This document shows, piece after piece, positions 36,251-48,413 of a stretch of 64,000 nt of DNA; within the stretch, counting starts at the first letter, position 1, and each line of letters opens with the position of its first letter. The notes under the pieces are model-generated. The model was given only the letters and a program-made list of their open reading frames with translations, was not told where the DNA came from and searched no databases. Position numbers and translations under genes: made by a program. This stretch comes from Hevea brasiliensis (taxonomy: Eukaryota; Streptophyta; Magnoliopsida; Malpighiales; Euphorbiaceae), in NCBI RefSeq assembly GCF_030052815.1, contig NC_079500.1:7400298-7464297 (forward strand), in the 5' to 3' direction.

Positions 36251-37640
36251 TCAACGTGGTAGTCCAAGTGCCAACTTGAGTTTGCTTAAGAGATCCTGAA
36301 AGCGAGCGGGAGGATGCGTTTTGGTGAATATATCAGCGGTTTGGCTGACAGAGGAGACAGGAATCAAACATATGGTGCCATGAGCAACATGATGACGTAC
36401 AAAATGACAATCAATTTCGATGTGTTTGGTACGCTCATGAAATACATTATTATGAGAAATCATATGGCACTTCTATTATCGCAATGGAGTATTGTGGCGG
36501 AAGAATGAGTGACACCCAAATCGATTAATAACCACGTAACCAAAGTAATTCGGATGTAGCATCGGCAAGAGCACGATATTCAGTTACGTGCTAGAACGTG
36601 CAACAACAGTTTGCTTTTGCTACGCCAAGAGATAAGAGAATTACCCAAGAAGAAACAATAACTGGTTGTAGAAGCGGCGATGCAGCCGGATCACCAGCCC
36701 AATCAGCATCAGAGTAGCCAGATAATACTAGGGAGGAGGTAGCGGAAAAGTGCAAACCATGAAAAAGAGTGCCTTTGATATAATGAAGGATTCGAAGTAC
36801 TGCAGAGAAATGAGTTGAGCGGAGCGGACATAAAGCGGGTGACGGATGAACGACATATGAAATATCAGTCGAGTAATCGTGAGATAAACAAGACTCGACA
36901 AGTCGATATAAAGTAGGATCATCAAGAGGAGTGCCATCAAGAGTTTTAAGTTTGCTTTTGGGCTCCAATGGGGTTTATACTGTTTTGCTATCAGTGATGA
37001 CTGCTAGAGAAAGTAAGTCGGATGCATACTTGGCTTGAGATAGATAATAGCCATCAGAATTTTGAGAAACTTCAAGGCCCAAAAATAGCGAGAGAACCTG
37101 GTCTTTCATTTCAAAATGTTGATTGAGATAATGTTGTAACTCTAAAATACCGGATGAATCATCTCCTGTTATTATCATATCATCAACATAAAGCGTGAGA
37201 AGAACAATACCACCGCATCGATTCGGAGTGAATAATGCGAGAATCATGTGGACTAGAGAAAACCAAGTTGAGCAAGAGTGGAACTAAATTTGGCAAACCA
37301 GGCCACAGGAGCTTGTTTTAATCCATATAAGGCTCATGCCAAGTTTGCAAACCTTATGAGGAGAATGATAACCGGGAGGAGGATGCATATAAACCTCTTA
37401 CATTAAATCACCATGAAGAAAAGCATTTTTAACATCCATGCGGAAAAGTTTCCATTTCTGACTGCAGCAATAGCTAAGAGATGCGAATAGATGTTAATCG
37501 GACCCCTTTGGAGCAAAAGTTTCCTCATAGTCGATACCATACTCTTGAGTGTACCCTTTGGCTACTAAGCGAGCTTTGTAGCGTTCAATAGTTCCATCGA
37601 GCGGGTCTTGATTTTGTAAATCCATTTGCAACCAATAGGA
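36251..37640 (-). pseudogene. copia-1b RT and RNase H region
   Basis: RT pieces at 36975-37247 hold LLTLYVDDMIITGDD. RNase H pieces at 36591-36968 hold [17 protein letters not shown] with the catalytic aspartate in context, and 36251-36463 hold the C-terminal HERTKHIEIDCHFVR. The copia RNase H has better continuity here than in copia-1a, yet the RT N-terminal half (37250-37640) is broken. Confidence 0.88.
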
Positions 37641-38333
37641 GTCTTGTTTGGTGGAAGATCAACTAAATCCCAAGTATGAGTTTTCTCTAAAGCACAAGTT
37701 CATCGACCATAGCTTGTCGCCAAAGAGGGTCGATGCTTGCCTCACGATAAGAATGAGGCTCATGAAGGGTTGCAATAGTAGAGTAACAATGAAAATCGGA
37801 AAGATAATGAGGAGTTTCTCTTACACGGGTAGAGCACGAAGAGTAGTGCTAGGAGGAGATGCAGCGCAGTCTTTGGATCAACAAGTGTCTTGATTCAACG
37901 AGGCGGTGTAGTTGGGCTAATATTGAGCACATCACAATCACTGGATCGGGACTTGGAAACAACTCTTTGGAGGAGTCGGTGAAAAATAGAGAGTCGGTAT
38001 TGTGAGTGATGAAATTTGGAAAGAGAAGAGAACATAGTATTTTCCCAAAGGTAACATGACGAGAGATCGTAACTTATTAGAAACAGGATCCCAACAACGA
38101 TACCCTTTGTGTTCAATGCCATAACCAAGAAAACAACATGAGGCGAGCACGGGGTTCTAATTTGGTATGTTCATGAGGTTGTAAAAGAACAAAAGAAACA
38201 CATCCAAAAGGTTTAAGGATGGAATAGTCGGAGGTTGTCCAAACAACTTTTCAAAAGGAGATAAATTATGAAGAACCAAGGTAGGAAGACGATTAATAAC
38301 ATAAACATGAAAAGTCGCTTCTCCCCAAAATTT

Positions 38334-39280
38334 TTACGGACATGAGGCGTAAAGAAGAAGAATGCGTCTGAGAATCAAGAATATGGCGATGCTTGCGTTG
38401 GCTCGCCCATTCTGTTGAGAGGTGTGAGGACAAGAACGTTGAACAACGGTGCCTTGTTGACTAAGAAACGAAGCAAAGAAGAATCCGATATTCCATGGCA
38501 TTATGCATTGGAGAATTTTAATGTCACAAGAGAATCGAGTTTTAATCATTTTTGCAAATGTGATGTAAATTTGTGATAACTCGGATCGATGTTTCAAAAA
38601 ATATATCCAAGTAAACCGAGAATAATCATCAATAAATATTACAAAATAACGAAAACCATTTATTGAAGAAATAGGAGAAGGACCCCAAATGTCGAATGAA
38701 TTAAACCAAAAGGAGTGTGCAGTAGTATTATTATGGGAAAAAGATAATGCGAGTTGTTTTGCAAGCTGACAATTTAAACAATTAAATGACTCAAACTTAG
38801 TATATCCTAATAATCCATGAGAAATTAAAAGTTGAATTTTATTGGCAGAAGCATGACCAAGAAGAAGATGCCATTGGTGAATGGAGGAATTAGGGATTGT
38901 AGCTGCAGACACAAATCTCTGAGAAAGATGTAAAGATGCCATTAATCGACCCACTCTGCGACCCTCCCAAGAATCTGTCCGTTTGTGGATCCACATGCTG
39001 GACACCATGGTGAGAAAAATAACATTTAGTCCTTTTTCACACAACCGACCAATGAAATAAGATTGAGTGGCAAATTAGGGATATAATAGGTGTCGGGAGA
39101 TGAAGATTTGAGGTAGACACATGACCAAAGATGTGTGATGTTCATTTTAGTACCATTTGCGGTATGGATTGGTGGTAAGGAAGATACGAGTTTCTGAGAA
39201 GACAAGAATTTAAGATTAGTGGTCATATGATTACAACATGCAGTCAAAAGCCAATAAGAATTACCCGGAGTGGCGGACAT
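38334..39280 (-). pseudogene. copia-1b protease end and integrase
   Basis: The longest piece (38334-39044) carries HQWHLLLGHAS and the integrase core FDIWGPSP, FIDDYSRFTWIYF. The preceding piece (39026-39280) contains NHMTTNLKFL, the region just after the protease active site. The active-site aspartate itself falls in a broken stretch. Confidence 0.85.
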
Positions 39281-39414
39281 GGCAGCAGGAGAATTAGAAG
39301 AGATAACTGTTTGAATAGTGCCTCAAGATCACTCATGGTGATGGCGGCGGTAGAGCCCTCGATGCGACAACAGCGATGTGAGAGGAAGATCCGGGCTTTG
39401 AGACATTCTTGAAT

Positions 39415-40200
39415 TTAGAATGCCCTCCTTTTGATCTTGGAGGCGTGTGGGACAATGTTCAAGAATATGACCGTAACCATGACAATATCGCATTTTATGG
39501 TAGGACAATATGCAAAAGCATGACCAATTTGATTACAATTCTTACGAGTTGATTGCAGATTTACGATGTGAGGATCGAGTAGTTGCAAGAGCGACTTCAA
39601 ATTGAGGAGTTTTATCCAAACCGAGACGAGTCTCTTCAAAAATAATCTCTTGAATAGCGTTTCCAATGATGGGAGTGGATTTCGATGTAGCGAGGGCCTC
39701 GAGCGGCCTCATATTCTGATCGAAGAGCCATTAGAACTTGAATGAGATGAAGATGATCTTCACCGATTTTGGCACGAGATATTTGATTCCAAATAGGTTG
39801 GACACAGGCAAGAAAATCATTCCGCAGTTGACGCTTCTTGTTTCAGATTATGAAGAGTAGTCCACAATCGATAATAGTGGGCAAGTCCGTGGTCCGATAT
39901 CGATTAGCCAAAAATCCCGATTTCTTTTGCGAGTCATAATTAGCAAACGGATGTGGATGGACGAGACAGAGGTATTGCGAAACGGTGATGATCGATGATT
40001 TTTACTATCCCAATCCTCAAGACGGTCGACAAATTTTGCATCGGTTTCATCGTTCTCTCTTGTCGGCGTAGTGATATCTCCGGTAACAATACGCCAAAGC
40101 TTGCGACCTATCAAAAACTTTTCATTCCTTGAACCCAAAGATTATAGTTGGAACCAATCGGAATCATTGCAATAGGTTTTGAAATATCGATTTCTCCATT
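39415..40200 (-). pseudogene. copia-1b gag with zinc knuckle
   Basis: Gag pieces cover 39848-40200 (FLIGRKLWRIVTGDITTPTR). The knuckle region is at 39415-39560 with NQIGHAFAYCP and CDIVMVTVIFLNI-like shifted sequence. Frames are interrupted in several places. Confidence 0.8.
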
Positions 40201-40325
40201 GATAACAAGATGAGGAAAAAAAAATGGTATAATAATAGGTATGAAAGAATGAACCAGAACAGGTTGTAGAGAGAGCAGAGAGACCCCAAAAAACTAGAAA
40301 TAAAAGTTTTATGGCTCTGATACCA

Positions 40326-40550
40326 TGTTAGAAGAAAGAATACAAGTAATGAAGAAAAGGATTGTGTATTTGTCTGTGTCACATTTACAGAGATATTACA
40401 TCTATTTATACATGAGAATATGAACTAATTTGGACAAGAATAATAATTGCTATAATTATGCTACACAAATCTCCTATAATCATGCTGATTGCTGTAATTA
40501 TGTTACACAAATCTCCTATAATCATGCTGATTGCTGTAATTATGCTAACA
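40326..40550 (-). repeat. copia-1b 5' LTR, with primer site at 40310-40325
   Basis: 225 bp with TGTTAG/CTAACA ends, beside the tRNA-Met complement TGGTATCAGAGCC. It differs from the copia-1a LTR at one base by eye. Confidence 0.96.
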
Positions 40551-40987
40551 GTGGTGATTCAGCAGAACAAGATATTCCAATTTCAAAGATTGAAATCAAG
40601 CACTCAATAAACATGTTGTTTCTCATGTTCCCAAGATTGTGATTATGAACCGATGTTGTGTTTGCATTGGATCGTATCTGAGGAAGGTTGATGTTGGGAT
40701 CTACAATTTGAGTCACTTGTTCTGGCAAAGCTCTTTTAACAAAATTGTGAAGGCTCATACCTTCTTGAAACATGTGAACAGTAGGTCTCTTTCCCATGAA
40801 CATCTCCAACAAGATTATGCCAAAGCTAAAAATGTCACCTGATGTTGATAATTGACTTCCCATGCCATACTCTAAATACATGCATGATCAAATATATAAA
40901 TTGAGTTTCCTTTGAAATATATGAATACAATTAATAATTCTTCTTGCAACTACTCAAATACGAGTCACAATTGGAGCCAAAGCCAAA

Positions 40988-41051
<64 letters not shown>

Positions 41052-43050
41052 CAATCATGAAATGGAAAACAAACAAATAAGAAAAATGAAATTTTTTTTG
41101 TTAAATAAATAAACAAATATATATATACTTATAATTACCTGGAGGACAATAACCGATAGTTCCTCTTACTGCATTGGAGCTGGATTGATTTGTAGAACAA
41201 CTAGGGGTGGCATTACAAAGGAACTTGACTAATCCAAAATCGCTTACATGTGCAGTCATTTCTTCATTAAGAATAATATTGCTTGGTTTTAGATCACAAT
41301 GAACAATTGGTGTTCCAAAATGATGTTGAAGATATTCCAAAGCACATGCAATATCCATGGCAATATTCAGTCTTTGGAGAACACTTAAAGTGCTTGGTAC
41401 TTCATCTCATCCAACAGTTGGATGCAACCAATCATCTAAGCTTCCATTGACCATGAACTCATAAACCGAAGCTTTGAAATCATTACCATGATAATCAACA
41501 CTTGAACAGGCTGTGAGCACTTTGACAATATTTCGATGTCTAAGTAAGACCTTACATTCAGCTATAAAATTCTTTGAAGCTTCTCGATTCATGAGCTTAA
41601 ACACCTTCACCGCAATCACAACTCCTTCTCGATCAAGAATTCCTTTATATACTGACCCGAAGCTACCTGTACCAATTAAATTATCGGAAGAGAATCCATT
41701 TGTAGCCTTGAGAAGACTTTGATAAGACAATTTCAATAGCTCCCTCCCATGAGATATTGATGAAGACTCTTTTTCTCTTTCTTGATAGGCACAAAAACAA
41801 ACAAATCAGCACAAGGGTTGCACCTATAAGCACAGAAACTATTGAGATTATAATCTTCCACGTTATTGTCAATTCCCACTTTGATTGTTGAAGCTTACAC
41901 GGAGGTAGCCCCAAATCATGCATGCCACCACAAAGATTTTTATTTCCTGTTATGGATGTGGCAGTTGCGTTCTTGAAAACTTCTTCTATTGGTACAGGAC
42001 CTTCAAAGTCGTTATAAGACAAATCCAACAACTCTAAAGTACTAAAGCCCTTTGGGAACTCTGGTATCTTTCCTGACAACATGTAATGAGAAAGATTTAA
42101 TATTTTAAGGCCTCTTAGTGAACTTAGAGATGAAGGAACAGAACCTCGGAGAAAGTTGGCACCCATGTCCAGGAATTCTAGACTTGTACAACTACTAAGA
42201 CCACTTGGTATCACTCCTGATAACATGTTCTTAGAAAGGCTTAGAACTCCCATGGTTTTCAAATTTTCTACTTCTATGGGAATGGAGCCAGACAAATGAT
42301 TTCCGGACAAGTCAAGACCCAATGATAAAGGTGAAGATCTAAAAATTTCTGGAGGTATGAGACCACTATGATTGTTATTTGAAAGATGTAATTCTAGCAA
42401 ATTTTTTCTATTCCCAAGACTCGAAGGGAGCATGCCTTGAAGCTTATTATAAGATAAGTCCATTCGAATTAAATTTGTCATGTTTCCAAAAGAGGAGGGA
42501 ATAGATCCTGAAAAATCATTATAATGAAGTAACAAGAGACCCAGATTTGGAAGCTTCCCAATGCTAGAAGGAATGGAACCTGACAGGTAGTTCCCTTGTG
42601 CAACCAGAATTTCCAATGAAACACAATCACTAATTCTAGAGGGGATGTTTCCGAATATTTGATTTTCATTTATGAAAATTGCCTGCAGCTTTTTTGAAAA
42701 GTTGCAGAATTGTTCACGAAGCTTCCCTCCAAAGTTATTTTGGTCTATAGCAAATGCTAGTAAATTGGTGGCATTAGTCAAAGTGGAAAGAAACTCCATG
42801 TCATCAGCTTTCCCATTTCCTAAATGGTTTTCAGAAACTATTAATTTCCGAAGCCTATGCAACTTTTCAAGAGAAGGCACTCTTCCGATAAAATTATTTC
42901 GGCCTAACTGAAGCACTTCTAGACTTGAGACATTTGAAATTGACGTTGGAATAAAACCAGTAAATTGGTTACCTGAAATGGAGAAGAATTGGAGATTTGG
43001 AAGAGAGATGCCTAAGCTCAAGGGAAGACTACCTTCTAAGTTGTTGTGCC

Positions 43051-43831
43051 ATTATTTGGTCCTCTAGTCAAATTTTCTATTATTTATGCTGTTCAAACTC
43101 CTATTTAGTCTCTATATTTTAAAAAAATTAATTAGTTGATTCCTATATTTTCAAAAATACTACTATTTAGTATCTTTATTTTAGTAAAACTAATTTGTTA
43201 ATCAATGTATTTTGAAAAATATAACATTTTGAAAATTATATGATTAGATAAAAATAGAAATTTTACTATGTGAAGACTAAATTTAAATTTATATGTATTT
43301 TTTTAAATTTCTAATTTCTTGAACATCATTTTTATATTTTTCACTATTAAAAAATAATTTTTCTTTATTACATACAAATTTAAGTTAACTGATTAATTTT
43401 TTTTATGGAGACAATTTATACATCTTTTATTAACAGATGAAAACAAAGAAAGAATGAGGAGGAAAAGGGTGTGAGCACAGAAGAGAAGCACCATAGCGAG
43501 ATAGAAATAAAAGAATATAAGAAAAAAATAAAGGGGAGAGGATTATAGTAGTTTAGGTATAAAAAATAATTATAAGACTAATTAGTTAACGGAGTCAAAT
43601 TACAGGACTAACTGATATGTTTTTCTAAAATATAGGGACTAACTAATTAGTTTCACTAAAATAAAAAGACTAAATAGTGGTTTGACCAGTATTAACTAAT
43701 GAAAAAATTGATAGAAAGACTAAACAATTTAATGGAGGTAAAATACAGAGACTAAATGGTGTATTTTTCAAAATACAATAACCAAAAAGTTAATTTTATT
43801 AAAATCTAGAAATTAAATAGTAATTTATCCT
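43051..43831. mobile_element. AT-rich foldback element, left arm truncated
   Basis: Matches 19573-20338, the foldback element upstream of gene B. It ends in TAATTTATCCT. The outer ~100 bp of the left arm were lost in the deletion that also removed the 5' end of gene D. Confidence 0.72.
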
Positions 43832-44318
43832 AATAATAAATTAAGCAATTGTAATATTTTAAAGAAAACCGTGTTATTAGAATTTGAATGCATTATTTTC
43901 TCCATCATAGATAGACATTAGATCAATGGTGAATTTTGAATTAATTAGATAAGAAATATTCACACTTGAAATAATTATAAATGAAAAACTTTTTGTATTG
44001 GAGAAATGAAAAACAGAAACGGAAACAGCTAGCAAGTAAAGTCGACTTTGAGACACCAGATGAAGAATTATATCCAACTGCCTCAAACGTCTTGGATGGG
44101 CTAGACTTCTTTTTCCACAATTGGCTGACCTTTAAACATAAATGCCAAATGTTGCATAGCGTAAGTTGAGTTAAACTCCATTCATTATTAATTAAGTTTG
44201 CTAACTCAAAATTGACCAAATTTGGTAATTAACCCCAAATATAACTTAATGTGCTTGGTTTCAAGGATTTTAAAATGAGCCAAATATAATTTATTAAAAA
44301 AAAAAAACTAGGCATACT
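43832..44318. other. Duplicated spacer
   Basis: Matches about 20339-20600 and then the recurring spacer piece CTTGGATGGGCTAGACTTC that also lies near 15160 and 35235. No gene seen. Confidence 0.7.
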
Positions 44319-47300
44319 TGTAACGCTCTCACCAAAGGTAGTTCGTACATTTTATTGTTCTGATGACTAATGTCTGTTCGGACAGTTAAAATGTCTAGAA
44401 CTACACCTAGACTATAGTGAGGAGGAGGCATAAATTGAAGAAATGAATGTTAAGAAAATATAGGAAAAATGTAGAGAAAAAATTAAATTAAAGTTTAGAG
44501 AATTTATAAATTGATACAAAAATAATAAAAATAACCCAATATGCACTACTAAGGGCATTTAGGTCATTTCACCCCCAAAGGTGAATTTTGACCTAAATGT
44601 CAAAATAAAAAAAATTAGAGAATAAAATAATTAACATTAATTAAAATTTATTAAATAGATTAGGAAATTGAGAAGAGAAAAGAAAAGAAAAGAAAAAAAA
44701 AAGAAAGGAAAAGAAAAGAAAAGAAAAGAAAAAGCTTAGGAAAATTCAAAAAAAAAATTATAAATAGGCACTAAAGGACAAACTCCCACCCACTTCCATC
44801 TTCTTCCTCCATTTCTTCTCTCTCTTTTTCCCTCATTTCCTCCATTGTTATCAAGCTTCCAAGCTTGATTTCCCAAGCTTCTACACACCAAAACCCATAG
44901 CCCACTTCACAAAAAATACTCCCCACACCCTAAGAAAGCTATAGACACCCATTGGAAGCAAGAAATTTGAAGTTAGGGATGCTCAAGTAAGGTTAGTGCA
45001 CTAATCCCTCTTCTTCTCTTTATTAAACATGAAAAGCATGTTTAGCCAAGCATAAATATCATTAAAACAAAAAGAAAATGTAGAGGAAAGAATCTTTGAA
45101 TTTTTGGCAGCCATGGAACTTGAAGTTTATTGCTTTTAAGTGATGAAAAATGGTTCCATAAGAATGTGTGATGAGTTGAAATATTTGGGTGTTTGATTCT
45201 GTAGTGTTTGTGAAAATTTAAAACTTTGAAAACTAGAGTTTGTGTAAATGCTTGAGGACTTGGTGTAAATATTGAAATTGACCTATTGAGTTGAAATTGT
45301 TGCTTAGAGAAGTGTATTGCATGCAAATTGAAGTAAGGAAGTTGAAAGAATTGAGATATTGGGAGTGTTCAATTTTCTGCAGGTTTGGACTCAATGAGTC
45401 CAGTGGGTTTATTGACCCATAACTAAAAATGTGTGACTCCAATTAGTATGAGGCCATTTGGAGGTGAAAATAGACTCAAAATAGCCCATTTTTCATGTAG
45501 ACACTATGCCCAAATTTTGCCAAAATCATGACCAATTCTCTGCCCAAACCTGGATGACCAAACATTAAAACCCAGAAAATGACCAAATGAACAATACGTG
45601 TTCATTTGGTCATAACTCTCTCTATACTGGTCCAAATGACCTAAAATTTCATCAATGGAAAGCTTAAACATAGGTCTACACTTTTCATGGGGACCACTTG
45701 ACCCAGTTTTAATTTTAACCAAATCAAATTGTTAGCAAAAATTGAGTCACTAAAACTGCCAATCCAGAAAATGACCAAATGAACAGTACGTGTTCATTTG
45801 GTCATAAATCTCTCTATACTGGTCCAAATGACCTAAACTTTCATCAATGGAAAGCTTAGACATAGGGCTACACTTTTTATGGAGACCACTTGACCCAGTT
45901 TTGCTTTTAATCAAATCAAATTGTTAGCACAAATTGAGTCACTAAGACTGCCAACCCAGAAAATGACCAAATGAACAGTACATGTTCATTTGGTCATAAC
46001 TCTCTCTATACTGGTCCAAATGACCTAATGGAAGCTTAGACATAGGGCTACACTTTTCATGAAGACCACTTGACCCAGTTTTGCTTTTAACCAAATCAAA
46101 TTGTTAGCAAAAATTGAGTCACTAAAAATGCCAACCCAGAAAATGACCAAATGAATAGTACATATTCATTTTGTCATAACTCTCTTTATATTGGTCCAAA
46201 TGACCTAAAATTTCATCAATGGAAAGCTTTGACATAGGGCTACACTTTTCATGAAGACCACTTGATCCATTTTTGCTTTTAACCAAATCAAATTGTTAGT
46301 ATAAGTTGAGTCACTAAAACTGCCAACCCAGAAATTGTCCAAAATACTGTTCCTTTGGTATGCTTGACCAGTTTTGGCAAAAATGCCAAAACTTGGTCTC
46401 CAAAGCTGCAAATTGAGTGAAACTAGTGCCAAAAGTTTTATAAGACATAGGACAACAATTTTTATGTTTTGACCAAGATCTAGAAACCATTGCATCCTAG
46501 GGAAAATATTAGCCAGAGTTAGAAATTGAAATCTGGAAAATGTTAAGTTGAACCCAGAATGCTATTTGATACTTGTGTGTTCATTTGGCCATAACTCCCA
46601 CTAGGAAATTCCATTTGAGATGTGCCAATGTGATCTGGAAACATGATACTTAGGGCTACAACATTGATTTAGACACATTTGCCAAATTCTAAGTGTAAAT
46701 ACCCTAAAAAGAGGGTCAAACATACTGCCCTGAAGTTTGTTATTGCCCTTATAGGACTGAGAGTCCAGATTAATACACTAACTATAACTCACTATAACAA
46801 GCTTGAAAAATTATTAAATTGTACTTGGGAGTCCTTAAGACATAGAGGAACATATCTTGTGAAGGAACCTAAGTCTAAAAATGACCATAAAATGATCAAA
46901 TAACTGGTCAAAGTTTATTGACAAGGAATTATAAATTCTGGACAGCTTAGAGGCAAAGGGACCAGTTATGGTATTTTGACCATAACTTGAGTTCTATAAC
47001 CCCAAATTCAGTGATTCAAAAACTGAAATTCAAGTTTAAACATAGAGGAGCAATTGTTATGAAGGAAGTATGACTAAATAGACATCCTAACCTAGTCAAA
47101 TTCCTAGATAAAGATAACACATCAACACGAACCTAAAGAAAGGTTCATGGGAAAAATGCTATAGATGATAATTAAAATACTCATAAGGATAATTAAATAT
47201 TAAAAATGATATGAATATGTAAATTGGGACTAATTTCCTATTAATATGAAATTAATGGTACCAATAAACAGTACCAAAAAATAGTAATAGTGAATAATGC

Positions 47301-48408
47301 TAAAATAATTAAAAATATTTAATTGCCCATAGTATATCTAGACTTATTTATTTAGTTTGGATAAATTGGTATACCAATTAGGGACTACAGATAGCAGAAC
47401 TGCCTACCGAGAAAATCATAAACTGACAATATATGTCTGGTATGATTATTCTACCGGCTATATGCCTACTTACTGGCCATTGTGCCTACTTTATTTCAGG
47501 CTTTACAAGCTTAACAGCGGGTCTCGTGCTTGACAACTGGCCTTGTGCCTGACAGACGTATACTGGATAGACATACGGCTGTCTAACCAGTATACATCTG
47601 TGCATCCAGCTTTTATAATTTGTTATAGGTTTATTGGGCACTGATAAAAATTAATTAAGACTTAAAATACAATAAGTAATCATAAAAGATCTCGATAATG
47701 TTAATTGCTTCCAAAGAACAATAAAAATGTAAAAGACCCAAAAATTATGATTTGCAGATATTATTTCAATTGTTAAATTATTGTTATTATAAATTATGCA
47801 CCACTAAGCATTATGCTTAGCTCGTTGGTTTTTCATCGCGTAGGTACTGGAGATCAGTCCCAACACCCACAGCAGCAGCAATAGTAGTGCTCACACAGAG
47901 ACCGATTAGATCTGTCAGTGTTTACTAGTCACCTCTACAGTTGTATTTTGGTAGGGCATGTATAGATTAGTATTTTGGTTCATTATGTCTAGTCATGATG
48001 TATTTCATTTTGGACTTGTAATTAAATTTTGAGATTGAAATGAAAACTTATAATTTATTATCTATGAATTTCTATTTGAATGCAATAGATGATACTTCAT
48101 TTTTAGATCTCATAAATAATTGTAAATGACATGATACACGAGAATATGATATGAAAATGTGTAAAATAAATATGGACCTGTTAACAGGTGATTAGTGGAA
48201 CCCGCCAGATGCTAATAAAACAGGGGAGGTTCTGTCCGGGTCTCCACAGAAATAAGATATATAAAAAAAAAAAAATTCACACATAGAATACATGTTTTAA
48301 ATGACATCAAAAGTTTACAATAGATATGATAAAACAAGATAGGGTGCTCCGACACCGAATGTGGCACTTCTTGCTCGGCTATACAGTAGACGGGTAAGGG
48401 GCGTCACA
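44319..48408 (+). mobile_element. Long solo LTR-like element 2 (4090 bp)
   Basis: Starts TGTAACGCTCTCACC and ends GGGGCGTCACA, flanked by the perfect 5-bp duplication ATACT (44314-44318 and 48409-48413). It matches element 1 (6823-10345) along its length in inverse orientation and is about 570 bp longer, partly through extra 192-bp repeats. TATAAATAGG lies at about 44760, followed by a CT-rich leader-like stretch, which supports an LTR promoter on the plus strand. No protein-coding region, primer site or second LTR is visible. Family: probably gypsy, by inference from the termini. Confidence 0.82.
45572..46400 (+). repeat. 192-bp tandem repeats with palindrome, four units plus a degenerate fifth
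   Basis: Units start CCAGAAAATGACC at 45572, 45764, 45956, 46136 and 46328 (degenerate); spacings are 192, 192, 180 and 192. The 180-bp unit has lost 12 bp (AAATTTCATCAA region). Each full unit carries GACCAAATGAACA - 5 nt - TGTTCATTTGGTC or a close variant. Confidence 0.92.
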
Positions 48409-48413
48409 ATACT

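Larger units (their letters stand above)
36012..40550 (-). mobile_element. Ty1/copia retrotransposon copia-1b, complete with LTRs and TSD
   Basis: The 4539-bp element is inserted in exon 2 of gene D. The 5-bp duplication GTGGT is perfect (36007-36011 and 40551-40555), and gene D matches gene B once the insert is skipped. The order on the minus strand is LTR, tRNA-Met primer site, gag, protease, integrase, RT, RNase H, purine tract, LTR. The LTRs are identical over the first ~195 bp and differ only in the last ~30 bp. Despite such young LTRs the interior is full of frame breaks, many at CAG/CTG sites where copia-1a reads differently. Confidence 0.97.
35924..43052 (-). pseudogene. LRR receptor-like kinase gene D, truncated, split by copia-1b
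   Basis: Exon 1 spans 41139-43052, the intron 40872-41138, and exon 2 is 40551-40871 plus 35924-36011, separated by copia-1b. It is the block 2 partner of gene B. The 5' end is lost: at 43050/43051 the gene jumps from LRR codons (about residue 255 of gene B) straight to sequence beyond the gene B promoter, removing start, signal peptide and early LRRs. Other lesions: a 2-bp loss near 41770 just after the membrane segment, an in-frame TGA at 41407-41409 in the kinase, a 6-bp in-frame loss near 41540, and loss of the normal stop (TAG to CAG at 35924-35926). The LRR and membrane part (41681-43021) is still open. Dead gene. Confidence 0.94.

Noticed and set aside
40912..41116. Poly-Asn / poly-Tyr ORFs
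   Set aside because: Translation of the (TAA)n tract in the gene D intron.
45571..46400. 192-bp palindromic repeats as a CRISPR array or origin of replication
   Set aside because: Units are contiguous with no spacers and lie in an LTR-like element of plant DNA.
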